A stretch of DNA of 59,659 nt from Bodo saltans (lineage: Eukaryota; Euglenozoa; Kinetoplastea; Eubodonida; Bodonidae), in contig CYKH01002117.1 in assembly GCA_001460835.1 (NCBI GenBank), positions 729 to 60,387 of the forward strand, in the 5' to 3' direction. Of this stretch, positions 39,045-49,188 are shown in pieces. Both the position numbers and the translations under genes were made by a program. The notes under the pieces are model-generated. The model worked only from the letters and a program-made list of their open reading frames with translations, searched no databases and was not told where the DNA came from. Position 1 is the stretch's first letter, and each line of letters begins with the position of its first letter.

Positions 39045-40487
39045 ATGGATTCTACCCGCAGTATTCCGTTCATCAAAATGAACGGCCTTGGCAACGACTT
39101 CGTCATGTTTGACTTCGTTTCCGATATCCCCATTGAAACCCATCAACATGCAGATGCCAGTGCCTACCCAGTTCGCAACCGCGGTAGGATCGCGATGTCA
39201 CTGTTCCTGCACCAACATCGCTTGCAATCCCCGATCACTTGGGAGTTTCCCAAGGGAGTGATGCGGAAGGTATCCAATCGCCAGCAGGGTGTTGGATGCG
39301 ATCAACTTGTGGTCATGTGCGAAGGTGGTACTGGAAGCATCGACGACGTCACCGAGAATCAAATCGTAGCGTTGCGTCGCTTTAAAGCTCTGTGCATGCT
39401 GAAGAAGACCGCAGCAGGTGCGCCCGCTCCTGTTCTCTCAGACCCGACACCACTGTGGGTTGCGGTACGAATCTTCAACGGAGCGGATGGTGACGAGGTT
39501 GGTATGTGTGGCAATGCACTTCGTTGTATTGCGATCTACTGGTACCTGAAAAGCATTCTAGAATTTCTGTGGAATGTTGGGGCCGATGGAACCCTTCCGA
39601 CGGAGGACGAGATTCTGTCGACGTTCGGGAAGCAGGTGCTCATTATTTTGCCCTTTTCGAAGCGATGGATGCCATGCGTTGTGGAGGACATGCCACTCAG
39701 CGACATTCTCGCTGCGTTTTATCAGCGCCGTGAGTCGTGGCGGACCGCAGAGGCGTATGAAGACGTGCGAGAGAACATTCTCGCCGAATGCGTGAGCCTC
39801 GCCCAGCTGTCAACGTGCGACGTGCGAGTCGAGTTAGGATTCTCGGATCTGGACACCTTCCCTACTTTACCGTCGCAAGCTGCCGGCGGAGAAAACTTTG
39901 GCGGAGCGTTCCCAATTCCAGTTGAGACCCTCGTGAACCACTTGAGCATTGTTGCACCAACCACCGCAGCCGTCGTTCGCGATACCGTTGCGGCGGTATT
40001 TGCAGTGAGTGTTGGAAATCCTCACTGTGTGTTAATCGCGAAGTCATCTCAGGAATCAGCTGCGGAAGGTGAGATGCCTTCATTGTTGCAAGACTCTGTT
40101 GTGGATTTGATTGGGGCTGCGATTAATCAGTGGCCTGCTGTGTACCCTATCGGTGGTAATATCGAATTCATCTCACTCACAAGTGAGCCGCGGTTGGTGG
40201 TGTCTGAAAGTGGAAGCCGCACATTGTGCAATGCTCGCATGCGTGTTTTCGAACGCGGCGCAGGTCGAACCCTCGCGTGCGGTAGTGGTGCCTGCGCTGC
40301 TGGTGTGGCGATCCATGCAACGTCAAAGGTTGCAAACACTCCGTTCGAATCCGTCATTGAGATGGACGGCGGTGAGCTCCGCATTGTAACGACCGTTCCT
40401 GCCGACGATGTGGCGAAGCCGTCCTTTGTGGTGTTTAGTGGCGGCGCTTCTTTGACGTATATTGGCTCGTGGTTTCCAATGGTGTGA
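39045..40487 (+). CDS. dapF: Diaminopimelate epimerase (enlarged)
   Basis: This enzyme interconverts LL- and meso-diaminopimelate, the penultimate step to lysine. Family blocks are clear: FIKMNGLGNDFVMFD at the N-terminus, VGCDQLVVM, FNGADGDEVGMCGNALRC with catalytic Cys155, VSVGNPHCVLI, and ERGAGRTLACGSGACAAGVA with catalytic Cys412. The spacing between the two Cys is about 257 residues against about 144 in the Escherichia coli enzyme, because of inserted segments, and the total is 480 against about 274. The active-site pair is intact, so it is probably functional. It is likely of bacterial ancestry. A phagotroph eating bacteria could use it to convert peptidoglycan-derived diaminopimelate toward lysine. 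The frame extends to 38964 without an ATG. Confidence 0.92.
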   Translation: MDSTRSIPFIKMNGLGNDFVMFDFVSDIPIETHQHADASAYPVRNRGRIAMSLFLHQHRLQSPITWEFPKGVMRKVSNRQQGVGCDQLVVMCEGGTGSIDDVTENQIVALRRFKALCMLKKTAAGAPAPVLSDPTPLWVAVRIFNGADGDEVGMCGNALRCIAIYWYLKSILEFLWNVGADGTLPTEDEILSTFGKQVLIILPFSKRWMPCVVEDMPLSDILAAFYQRRESWRTAEAYEDVRENILAECVSLAQLSTCDVRVELGFSDLDTFPTLPSQAAGGENFGGAFPIPVETLVNHLSIVAPTTAAVVRDTVAAVFAVSVGNPHCVLIAKSSQESAAEGEMPSLLQDSVVDLIGAAINQWPAVYPIGGNIEFISLTSEPRLVVSESGSRTLCNARMRVFERGAGRTLACGSGACAAGVAIHATSKVANTPFESVIEMDGGELRIVTTVPADDVAKPSFVVFSGGASLTYIGSWFPMV

Positions 40488-40726
40488 GACGCGCATATCG
40501 CCACTTACATATGCACACAGCCCGCAAGCCAAATCAACTAAGTATGGTAGCCATCTTTCTCCTCTCACTTTTGAATCGGAATGCCACATTCCACCACAAA
40601 CGATTCATGTCAGTCGCTATGATTTTCTTGAATAACCTTCCACGAACATGTTTGCTGATGAACAAGCTGTCGACAATGTGAAAATATTCCCTTCCTTTGC
40701 ATGATCAAATTATTCTTAACAGACTC

Positions 40727-42094
40727 ATGTTTGGAGCTCCGTCGTTCGAGGATTGCCCATCGGTGTTCTTGGGCAACAGCGAGACATCGGTGAAGTCCAG
40801 CAAGAATAAAAAGAGCTCCACCACATCGAACCCGAACAGATCTGCGGCAACACCATCAACTGCCGATGCAAGGACACCGCACTCAGCAGCCAATCAGCGG
40901 CACAGTACACAGCAACGACAGATTTCATCCGTCTATTGCTCATCGTCCTTGTCGTTCTCGAGCGACAGGTTTCTTTCAAGGAAGTTGTCTGACGTCGACC
41001 ATTTAACGTTGACAAAACAGACTGCGCCGATATCATTGACTCGCGCAGAAGCAACGCTCCCAACACCCTCCACCCATGCTCCCGTGGCGCAGCTCGTCCG
41101 ACCAATGCCTTACCACCCGCACACAAATTCATCCACTGCAGAGGCAAACCCACGAGCGGCGTTACGTCTTTTGGTGCACTTGTTGAATGCACTACGCTCA
41201 ACAGGGGGAAGCGGTAAGAATTGCGTGTCAATGAATCACTACGTTGACAGCCTTCACGTCAACAACGAAGACAACTACGTACGTTTGGAAATCGACGTGC
41301 AAAGGTTGTTCGAGCACTCTCCTTTTGCGAATAGCCACAACAGTGGGCGATCTCTGGCACGACATGTCTTCGATTCGGATTTGAGCAAGGCGCTTGACAA
41401 CATTCGAATCGCGCAAGGGCCTACAGTGCAGATTACCATCGTCCCTGTCATCAGTAATCAACGTACTGCTGACGAATTTATCGATCAATTTGCATTCGAC
41501 GATGTCAGCCGAAAGCCGCGCGATCATGGTGTCAGCCGCATGCACTACTTCCAACCGCTGTCCTTTGTTGGCCCAGTGAAGAAGAGGTGCAACAGATTCG
41601 ACATTGTCTGTGGGTTCGTCGTGCCAGATGTTCTTGAGGAATCTCACCTTCTTGCGGATCACGACACTCTGCCGTTTGAGCCAATGTTCTTCGAGAAGAT
41701 GTGCTGCCTGTTTCAATGGTTCAATGGCGATGCCACATCTTCAAGAAATGGTGCGAGAGCGCAAAACGCACAGTCTATCGCCGCAGACCTACAAAGCGCC
41801 CCTCGAGCACTAGGTGAGAGCGACATCATATCTGCTTTTGCTTCTGCCGTGCATCAGCGCCCATCCCTCACCGCTGCATCGAGCCATCCACTGCCTCAGT
41901 GGTACCAGCCCTTCTCGGTGCGGTTGCCTCATCATCTGGCGTCGGTTGAGTCTCACTCCACCGTCCCAGCTGTTGTGGGGTCATCGGTGAACACGCTTGA
42001 ACACGGGCTGCGACCACTATCGCTTCCTCTCGCATCAGACCTGCTTGATAGATCACTCATTCTTGCAGTACTGAGGCTTTGCAACGATGGATGA
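40727..42094 (+). CDS. Unknown protein, 455 residues
   Basis: No family was recognised. The first 120 residues are Ser/Thr-rich and probably disordered. The region about 150-345 looks globular: AALRLLVHLLNALRSTGG, YVRLEIDVQRLFEHSPF, VQITIVPVISNQRTADEFID, and FDIVCGFVVPDVLEESHLL. The rest is again polar with short hydrophobic islands. No membrane segment is visible. The start is well supported: ATG at 40727 sits five bases after the AG of a pyrimidine-rich acceptor (ttattcttaacag). Confidence 0.65.
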   Translation: MFGAPSFEDCPSVFLGNSETSVKSSKNKKSSTTSNPNRSAATPSTADARTPHSAANQRHSTQQRQISSVYCSSSLSFSSDRFLSRKLSDVDHLTLTKQTAPISLTRAEATLPTPSTHAPVAQLVRPMPYHPHTNSSTAEANPRAALRLLVHLLNALRSTGGSGKNCVSMNHYVDSLHVNNEDNYVRLEIDVQRLFEHSPFANSHNSGRSLARHVFDSDLSKALDNIRIAQGPTVQITIVPVISNQRTADEFIDQFAFDDVSRKPRDHGVSRMHYFQPLSFVGPVKKRCNRFDIVCGFVVPDVLEESHLLADHDTLPFEPMFFEKMCCLFQWFNGDATSSRNGARAQNAQSIAADLQSAPRALGESDIISAFASAVHQRPSLTAASSHPLPQWYQPFSVRLPHHLASVESHSTVPAVVGSSVNTLEHGLRPLSLPLASDLLDRSLILAVLRLCNDG

Positions 42095-42261
42095 ATTCAA
42101 AAGTTTTAGACCACATTGTTGTACAATATCTGTTCCTCAGAAAATAGGTTGTTGATGAGTGCTGGAGGTGCTACCGAAACGAACACGTTGCCATTGGTCA
42201 TGTTTTTGTCTCTCGAAGAAACCGAAGGGAACCCCACGTAAAAAAGCACAAGACGATACCT

Positions 42262-43026
42262 ATGCTGGCTGCGATCCCAGAGTCTCAGTCGGCCCTCGTG
42301 CCATACAACGCCGAGAGCAATGGTGCAGTAGCACTCATGACGACGCCAATGAATTATGCGACGTATCGCGTGCGTGTGGACGAGGTGAAGGCGCATTTCG
42401 ATGAGGCTTATCGATCGGAGCAGGATGCACGGGTGCATGTACAAGGAGTCCAGAAAGATCTTATTCAACTTTTGACCGACCCACGTTTGAAGGATCGTAC
42501 TGACTTGCAACAAGCGAAGCGCGCAGAGCTTGATCACGTTGAGGCAGTGTGGCAAACGCGAGCCCTTGTCACAGCGGAACTCAGGAATGAGATCAGTGAT
42601 CTTGCGAAGCACCGTGATGGTGATTACACCGATGAGTTCAAATTTTTCGGGATTCATTCACTTGACCACTGCAAGCCCGTCCCGTTTCGTGCGGAAGACA
42701 TCTCACCACAACGGAAGCCACTGGTGCGTGAAGCCTATCCTCAAGTGGACCCACACTTTGGCCTTAGCGCAGCGTCTCCTCATTGTGAATTGACTGAGGA
42801 CGCAACGCGAACTGTATTTGAGTCTCTAGACAAACAGCACCTCGGCTATATTCTCGTTAAGGACCTGATAGCGTACCTATCGACCAAAGGAGACTTTGGC
42901 ATTCCAGACTACGCAGAAAAGTTTGTCTTCAAAACATTGAAGTCGCTGCGAAGCCCACCAGTTGGCGGCGACAAAATTGTGTTGGAGCAGTTTCGTTGTG
43001 TTGTCCTTCGGTGGGCTGCGCTGTAG
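42262..43026 (+). CDS. Possible EF-hand-related protein
   Basis: The 254 residues contain a helical N-terminal half (about 28-115; VDEVKAHFDEAYRSEQDARV, ELDHVEAVWQTRALVTAELR). In the C-terminal 80 residues, TVFESLDKQHLGYILVKDLI resembles the helix-loop-helix of an EF-hand, but several calcium ligands are replaced. A second helical pair (YAEKFVFKTLKSLRSPPVGG then IVLEQFRCVVLRWAAL) could be its degenerate partner. Calcium binding is therefore doubtful. Such proteins are common around the kinetoplastid flagellum and cytoskeleton, but nothing here proves that location. Confidence 0.55.
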   Translation: MLAAIPESQSALVPYNAESNGAVALMTTPMNYATYRVRVDEVKAHFDEAYRSEQDARVHVQGVQKDLIQLLTDPRLKDRTDLQQAKRAELDHVEAVWQTRALVTAELRNEISDLAKHRDGDYTDEFKFFGIHSLDHCKPVPFRAEDISPQRKPLVREAYPQVDPHFGLSAASPHCELTEDATRTVFESLDKQHLGYILVKDLIAYLSTKGDFGIPDYAEKFVFKTLKSLRSPPVGGDKIVLEQFRCVVLRWAAL

Positions 43027-43292
43027 AGTGGACTGTGTCTGTACATTCGTTTCAATTGTAGTGTGATTGGTCGTTTTTAAATTCTTACTCCCACTTCAAG
43101 AACATGTGGTACACTTATCTGACATTTTTTGTTCAAGAAGTCAAGAAGAAGGAATCGATCTCGTTTTGAATTGATTACCGAGCGCGCTGGTAATTACACT
43201 TTTGAATTCTGCGAGGTCTTGGATTTATAACACAGCTGCCACAGAGCACGGAAAAAAAAAAATCGACACAAACAACCAACTTTTTTTTGACC

Positions 43293-45701
43293 ATGCTTGC
43301 CACTTCACCTGCCCAAGGTCTCGGTAGTTCTAGGACCAAGCAGCCGCTTTTGCCGCCATTCCCCCCTACCCAGCCTCCCTCGACAGGGCGACCTCGGGAA
43401 GTTCCTTCAACAGACCAGCACGATGATGCCATGTCTGCACGGACAGTGAGTAGCAGAGACCACCGCAGTGCGCATCTTAGTTCTCGCGCCGGGGTGGTCG
43501 GTGCACCCCAGCTCAATTTATTTCATGCCACCGACTCAAGCTGGCGGTTTTTACACCCCAGTGGAGACTACGCGATAAAAAGTGGAGAAACGATCCCTCC
43601 AGCAGTGCTTATGTCACCGACAACGAGGAACCCACACCCACCACCTCCACCACCGGTGGTGTTGTCAACGCAGCCCTCAGCAAAGACGGCTGTCAACGCG
43701 CTAGTTGATGAAGCTGAAGCCGCATTGACTAGTGTCCTTCAACAAGCCCAGCAGGCATCTCTAGCCACACAACCACAAGGGACAAAACATGCAGGCATTG
43801 TAACGCCACCTGCCAAAGCCTTATCGAGGCTCTCCACATTGTCCCAGCTTAGTTATCTGCACGCTGACGGTACGAAAGGAAGGCCTTCACCACATCGAGG
43901 TGCAGCAAGCTCGCTGTCCCATGCAACACAGCGACTAGCGCGCAGCACCGTTGAGCTAACGGATGAGCTGAGGAGAAAGCCTCAACAACATCGGATTGCT
44001 GCAAGCAGCAGGAGCAACCCCCTTTCCGATAGTGGCCTCCCAACGTTCGAGACAGGAGCTTACCCAACATTGAGCGTTGCACATATGTTCCACGAAGAAG
44101 CTACTGGCGCTGGAAACTCACCGAAAGGGAGGTTGCTGCGTGACAGAGCGCATCAACAACGACAATCTCATGCGGATGTCGTCCTGCACCAACAACAGCA
44201 ACAGCAACCACAGTTTCCTATCACCAGCGGACTCGCGCAGCTTGGTCAATTCTTTCAGGTAGGGAGTGCCTCGTCCAACCTTGTTGGCTCTCAAGAGTTT
44301 TCTGATGAATTCACCAACAACGCGAATCTACCGAACCCGACGGCTCGAACTCCTCAGCCACTTGAGCTAGATCAGCTGTTGGAAGCACTGACTCGTAGCA
44401 GCAACAACAGACCGCCCACAAACGCGTTATCCATTGCGGACAGCAACGGCGGTGGTGGTGGAGGTGGCGGGTCTGGTGTCTTCTTGAGAGATCAAACGAG
44501 CCCCTCGTTTGGAACGCGGCTCACGAGACTGCAAGGCCCCAGTGCCAATCAACACTACAACAGCAACAACGGCTCGACGTCTCCATCGACGACGAAGAGT
44601 TTGGCCCGGCGCAACAGTCGAAATAACATGACGAATCGATCCAAAGCGCTGGAGATCAAATCATTGCAGAGCCACCACAAAATGTACACCCTTCTGCAAA
44701 CCGCGACGGAAGACTGCCTAGGGGATATTCTAGAAAGTGTTCCACTACTCCCCGCAGAAGACCTCCCTGAAGAAGAAACGCTCACGATGCGCATGGACTT
44801 GCAACGATTGTACGTGACGCTGCACCCCTTTGACCACATTGTCCCTGCAACCGGTGTTCCGTCTGTTTTGTTGCACACGATTGCAACCTCTACTGATATC
44901 CCAGTCGAGCTTCTGGTGGACGATAACGTGAAGTACCTCACCATCCAAGCGTCAAGTGCTCAAAGTAGTAAGTTTGGAGGAGGAGGAGCACGACATAACG
45001 CTGGTGCACGAGGAAGCATCAGCACGAGTACACAGGGAGGCCCTTCACAAGCGACGCGAAAACAGAATGGTGTTGTCCTCGAAGTATCGTCTGTGCCAAA
45101 GCACTTGCCATTGTACATCCCTAGCCGGCACCTTGATGTTGTCACACACCGCATGTGGCATCAAATTCCTGGCCGTGTCGATCCAACGAAACTTGTGGGC
45201 AGCAAACAGTATGACGATCGCAACCGGTTGCTGAACATACTACGTGCGAAGCAGCGTGAGGCAGAGGCAATGCTAGGCATCAAAACGACGTACGCCAAGA
45301 TTGCTCCGCCACTGTTACCCGACGACGAGGACATTGACTACGATGACATTCCGCGACAGGAGGCAGCGGCTGGAGCCGCAGCAGCCGTTCCGCAAGGCCC
45401 GTTGGTGCTTCCCAGCAAACCCTCGGCACTGACTTCAAAGAGAGAAGGTTCACCGTCACACGACACTCGTCGACCGTTGATGAAGCCGCTGCACGAGATC
45501 CGCTTGGATGATTTGGAAGATGTCGCAAAGAACTCCGACGGTAAGATGATGGATGTGTTCGACATGATTGAGCACCTCCAAGTACGCACGAAACGCCGCC
45601 GCTCTACACTGCCGTTGTCATCAAACATGTCTATTGAGCGTTCCATGAGAAGCACGGGTCGAATGCAGGGAGCCTTCTCAAGCGACGACGACTTAGTATG
45701 A
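43293..45701 (+). CDS. Large low-complexity protein, unknown function
   Basis: The 802-residue product is dominated by Ser, Gln, Pro and Gly, with short homopolymers (PPPPPPV, QQQQQQ, GGGGGGGG). A more ordered region at about 455-560 contains ALEIKSLQSHHKMYTLLQTA, LTMRMDLQRLYVTLHPFDHI and VPSVLLHTIATSTDIPVELL. A helical end follows at about 640-680 (DRNRLLNILRAKQREAEAML). No family was recognised. The first codon of the open frame is TTG; the ATG two codons later at 43293 is used. Ordered islands flanked by disorder suggest a scaffold or signalling adaptor, but that is a guess. Confidence 0.65.
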   Translation: MLATSPAQGLGSSRTKQPLLPPFPPTQPPSTGRPREVPSTDQHDDAMSARTVSSRDHRSAHLSSRAGVVGAPQLNLFHATDSSWRFLHPSGDYAIKSGETIPPAVLMSPTTRNPHPPPPPPVVLSTQPSAKTAVNALVDEAEAALTSVLQQAQQASLATQPQGTKHAGIVTPPAKALSRLSTLSQLSYLHADGTKGRPSPHRGAASSLSHATQRLARSTVELTDELRRKPQQHRIAASSRSNPLSDSGLPTFETGAYPTLSVAHMFHEEATGAGNSPKGRLLRDRAHQQRQSHADVVLHQQQQQQPQFPITSGLAQLGQFFQVGSASSNLVGSQEFSDEFTNNANLPNPTARTPQPLELDQLLEALTRSSNNRPPTNALSIADSNGGGGGGGGSGVFLRDQTSPSFGTRLTRLQGPSANQHYNSNNGSTSPSTTKSLARRNSRNNMTNRSKALEIKSLQSHHKMYTLLQTATEDCLGDILESVPLLPAEDLPEEETLTMRMDLQRLYVTLHPFDHIVPATGVPSVLLHTIATSTDIPVELLVDDNVKYLTIQASSAQSSKFGGGGARHNAGARGSISTSTQGGPSQATRKQNGVVLEVSSVPKHLPLYIPSRHLDVVTHRMWHQIPGRVDPTKLVGSKQYDDRNRLLNILRAKQREAEAMLGIKTTYAKIAPPLLPDDEDIDYDDIPRQEAAAGAAAAVPQGPLVLPSKPSALTSKREGSPSHDTRRPLMKPLHEIRLDDLEDVAKNSDGKMMDVFDMIEHLQVRTKRRRSTLPLSSNMSIERSMRSTGRMQGAFSSDDDLV

Positions 45702-45917
45702 CAATGGTGGTGGCATTTTTCTTCCCCAACGTTAAAGTGTCTTTTCCCAGCAGTGCTATTTTTGGTCTCATCAAGTTCGAGTTGAGCTCTCGATGTACAC
45801 AATGTGTAAGAGCCATGTCCTTGTTTTTGCCTGCACAAATTTTGCTCCCATGTTTTGCAATATTTTCAGCTTTTCAACTTTTTCGCCCTATTAAGAGAGC
45901 TTTCAAGTTCTTGTAAA

Positions 45918-47393
45918 ATGTGGGCAGTGTCCGAAGTGGATGTATCACTTGTCATACCAGACATCCGCCCCAATGCTGCGTACCAAGGATCCGTGTCTCT
46001 CACCTGCACTCCTTCACAATGGAGCGATGATGCGACAGCCACGGCGTCGAGCAGCGCTGCTTCGGTATCGGTGATCTTCGACGCTTGCCCGCAGAGAGTT
46101 ACCATCAGCAAAGTTTCGGGAATGAATGGAAAGAAACAACTGAAGGTGTCCAGATTTCGCCAACTATGGTGGTCGCCCTCTCAGTGCCAGCTTGAGCTAC
46201 TCTCAAGGGAACCACTCATGACGTGGTGCAAACTGTAACACCACCGGAAATGCAGTTTTTATCGGGGCCTCTTGTAGTGAACAGGAGTTTATTGTTGTCA
46301 TGTAAAGACAGCAGCAGCAGCCGCAGGAGGAAAGAAAGGAGCTGCAGGTGGCGGCAATAATGGTACCGATGCATTCAATGCCTTGTTGACACATTTTGAA
46401 GTGCACCACGCGCGTGAAGCGTTTCCTTGCCCGGATGATCCAACGATGCGGTGTTCTCGATGGAGAATTCAGATTCAGGTCCCAAGTCGCATGATCAACG
46501 CACTAAGCAACACTGCCATCAGCGACTGCAAAGACGGCATCGGTGCTGGTGGATCGATGCGCCAATTTGTCTTCACAAAGACTTGCGGAGATGTTCCTCT
46601 CCCCGCATATGTCGTGTGCTTCGCCGCGTTTTCAGAAGGCGTGATGGTGCAGCACACCAAGTCGTTCACCACCAAAGCACAATCACAGGACATTCAGCTG
46701 ACCGTGTGGGTCCCTACAGGCTCATCGTTTCCTTTTGCATTCCTCATGAAAGCGACATGCGACGCGATTGAGTACCTCGAGAGTTTTTTTGACCAGCCAA
46801 TCCCCATTGAGGGTGGAAAGTTGGATGTTGTGGTGGCCCCTTCGATGGATCTCGGCGGCATGGAGCATCACAGTTGCATTTTCATCAACGAATCTCTTTG
46901 CGGGCAAACATCATGCGCAGGTACGAAGGCCAAGTCCTCAATCAGCACCCAAAAGATGGAGGAGGACATCGCCACGATGATCACTCATGAGTTGACGCAT
47001 CATTGGATGGGCAATGCGATTGGGTTACCATTCGAGTTGAAGGAGGGTGTGTGCCTGATCCTCGAGGCGTCGATTGGAGATTTAGTCCTCGGGCGCCCTA
47101 TGAGGAAGATTTTACCTCAAGATAGTACAGCATCTGCTGCTGTTGCTGTTGTCACGTCATCACACCAATGCAGTGCTGCAAAGTCGAAAGAAACGACGTC
47201 ATCCGATGAAGCACTCCGTGGACGAGAGCTCACTGGGCAGACATACCAGGCCGCACTACGGAAGATGAGAGCTGTGGTCGCGGAGCTGGGGTGGTCGTCG
47301 TTTGAGGGCGCCATGCGGCGACTTGTCGCAGAGAGCCTTGGTGCCTATGTGGACGTGGAGGGCTTCACTGCCTACTTGGCGGCAGCTGAGTAA
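45918..47393 (+). pseudogene. M1-type aminopeptidase, disrupted
   Basis: The clean downstream part (about 46281-47393) carries M1 hallmarks: THFEVHHAREAFPCPDD (usual form THFEP..AR.AFPC.DEP), GGMEHHSCIFINE in place of the GAMEN loop, and the zinc site HELTHHW at about 46986 with KEGVCLILE after it. Only 14 residues separate HELTH from that Glu, instead of the usual 18. The upstream part (45918-46238, beginning MWAVSEVDVSLVIPDIRPNA) resembles an M1 N-terminal beta domain, but the same frame then meets TAA at 46236, TAG at 46275 and TGA at 46278 before reopening. The protein also ends right after the peptidase domain, without the C-terminal helical domain. A decayed gene is likely, with assembly errors the alternative. 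Confidence 0.6.
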
Positions 47394-47491
47394 TTGTTTG
47401 TTTTCTAATTATTTTGTTGCTCATATCTCCCCATTTTTCGTCTTGAACTGTGGCACGAAGGATTTCCTTACTCCAATTGCTTATCTCCTTT

Positions 47492-47493
47492 AG
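47492..47493 (+). promoter_or_regulatory. Probable spliced-leader acceptor AG
   Basis: The T/C-rich tract ttatctccttt ends in AG about 30 bases before the ATG at 47524 of the J-domain gene. A second AG at about 47510 follows another T run and is an alternative. Confidence 0.45.
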
Positions 47494-47523
47494 CCGGTTG
47501 ATTTTTCAAGAACCCAAAAAAAG

Positions 47524-49188
47524 ATGGCTGGCGGGGCGCTGTACATGCGGCGCTTCATGCTCTGCCAGTACTTAGCGCTCGCAAATCAACTTCCTTTTGG
47601 TGAGTTGATGATGAAGGCACATCGCAGCATGGGGTCCACCGGACTGATCACCCCAGCTGAGGCGGAGTATGTTCGAAAACTCGAAGAGCTGGACCCAACC
47701 TCGCCCAAGGCGATCTTTTCCACACGCGCACCGCGCACACTCATCCGCGGCATCGGTGGTGCATGCTGGAATGTCGGAGTGGGAACATGCCTTGCTCCCT
47801 TGGTCGCGCTGTCCATGTTCCCGCATCAGATCCACCAACACGGTCTCGTCAAAGGCATTGTGCCTGCACTGATCATGGCGAACGTCTGGGGTGCATCATT
47901 CGCAACACTAGGCTATGTTGCCGCTATCCAACAGTTATCATTCGGTGTGGTGCATCAAGCTCTTGCCCCAGTACATTTCCTGTTCACCAAGAAGGTGTGG
48001 AATTTGTACACATGCCGCTTCGAGCACCCATCGACTGCTGCCTCGTGGCCTGACGGGCTCGAGCATGAGCTTCCCACAGAAACGCTTCGAGACTATGGAA
48101 TGCGGCGCGTTTCCAAAAATAAGAACTCCCGTGAAAAGAACAACACGAAGTATGATTCACCGAACAAAAAGAGTCAAAAACCAACGCGGACCCACTATGA
48201 CACGATGGGCATCTCCAGCGACGCATCTGAAAAGGAGATTAAGACTGCCTACAAGAAAATGGCAGTCAAGCTCCATCCAGATCGCAACCCGAGCAAGACT
48301 GCTCACGAGGACTTCGACGAACTGACCAAGGCTTACCGCGTGTTAAGCAACCCACAGAAACGGAAGAAGTATGACCTTGCAGGAGACGATGGTGTGGAGG
48401 ATACCGGTGCAAAGAAGCGCGAAGGTGTTCGTGCACTGTTTGGAGGCGACCTCGTCTATCCATTGCTCGGTGATGTACGCTTGGGTGCCTTTTCACTTCG
48501 AGTGATTGATGGGCTAGACATGACCCCTGACGAACTTGCGGTGGTTCACATGCGCATGATGCTGACGTCAAGAGACACACTACTCTCGGAGTACTTGCAG
48601 GGGTACCAAGTTGGCGCGGCACCAGCGACGGCGGAAGGGAAGGCACCGAGTTCATCATCGGGTGCGGTGAGTGCGAGCTCATCTTCCACGTGGAATGGCG
48701 CTATTCGAGGAAAGGTTCATAAATTCATCAACACTGGCCTTGCTAAAGAAACCTTGCAGGTGATTGGAAAGGAATACTTACGTGTGTGCGCTCATGCATC
48801 GGGTAGTCCAATTAACAGGTTGCACCAAGGGCTTACGGATGTGCTTCCGGATCGCTTTTGGACGCGAATTTCCCAGATAAAGGTGCTCGCCAAGGCGCGG
48901 CCAAGCATGGTGAGTGATACCGCCGTCATGGTGGACTTGGCGTGGTACCTTTCCATTTCTGAGCTTAAGTACACCGCGCGCTTTGCGGCAATGAGTGCTG
49001 TGCATGACGTCTCCGTGCCGCCAGAGGAGCGTCAGCGTCGCTTGGAAGGCCTCCGTGAGCTAGGAAACTTCTTTGTTGCATCAGGAAGTCCATACACTGG
49101 AGCAAACAAGCGCACCGTCGACGCGCTGATGGATTCACTGCGATCTTACCAGCAATCAAAAGGAAGAGAGCAACAAAACTCTGATTGA
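47524..49188 (+). CDS. Membrane J-domain (DnaJ-like) co-chaperone with X-like region
   Basis: The 554-residue protein contains a J-domain at about residues 225-290 (HYDTMGISSDASEKEIKTAY; YKKMAVKLHPDRNPS) with the HPD tripeptide at 251-253, which stimulates Hsp70 ATPase. Before it, about residues 75-150 hold hydrophobic stretches (GGACWNVGVGTCLAPLVALS; IVPALIMANVWGASFATLGY) that may anchor it in a membrane. After it, a helical region (about 310-540; LALRVI-like, LQVIGKEYLRVCAHAS, WYLSISELKYTARFAAMSAV) resembles the X-domain found in yeast Caj1/Djp1-type proteins. A role in protein import or ER/mitochondrial chaperoning is plausible; the compartment is not determined. Confidence 0.85.
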   Translation: MAGGALYMRRFMLCQYLALANQLPFGELMMKAHRSMGSTGLITPAEAEYVRKLEELDPTSPKAIFSTRAPRTLIRGIGGACWNVGVGTCLAPLVALSMFPHQIHQHGLVKGIVPALIMANVWGASFATLGYVAAIQQLSFGVVHQALAPVHFLFTKKVWNLYTCRFEHPSTAASWPDGLEHELPTETLRDYGMRRVSKNKNSREKNNTKYDSPNKKSQKPTRTHYDTMGISSDASEKEIKTAYKKMAVKLHPDRNPSKTAHEDFDELTKAYRVLSNPQKRKKYDLAGDDGVEDTGAKKREGVRALFGGDLVYPLLGDVRLGAFSLRVIDGLDMTPDELAVVHMRMMLTSRDTLLSEYLQGYQVGAAPATAEGKAPSSSSGAVSASSSSTWNGAIRGKVHKFINTGLAKETLQVIGKEYLRVCAHASGSPINRLHQGLTDVLPDRFWTRISQIKVLAKARPSMVSDTAVMVDLAWYLSISELKYTARFAAMSAVHDVSVPPEERQRRLEGLRELGNFFVASGSPYTGANKRTVDALMDSLRSYQQSKGREQQNSD

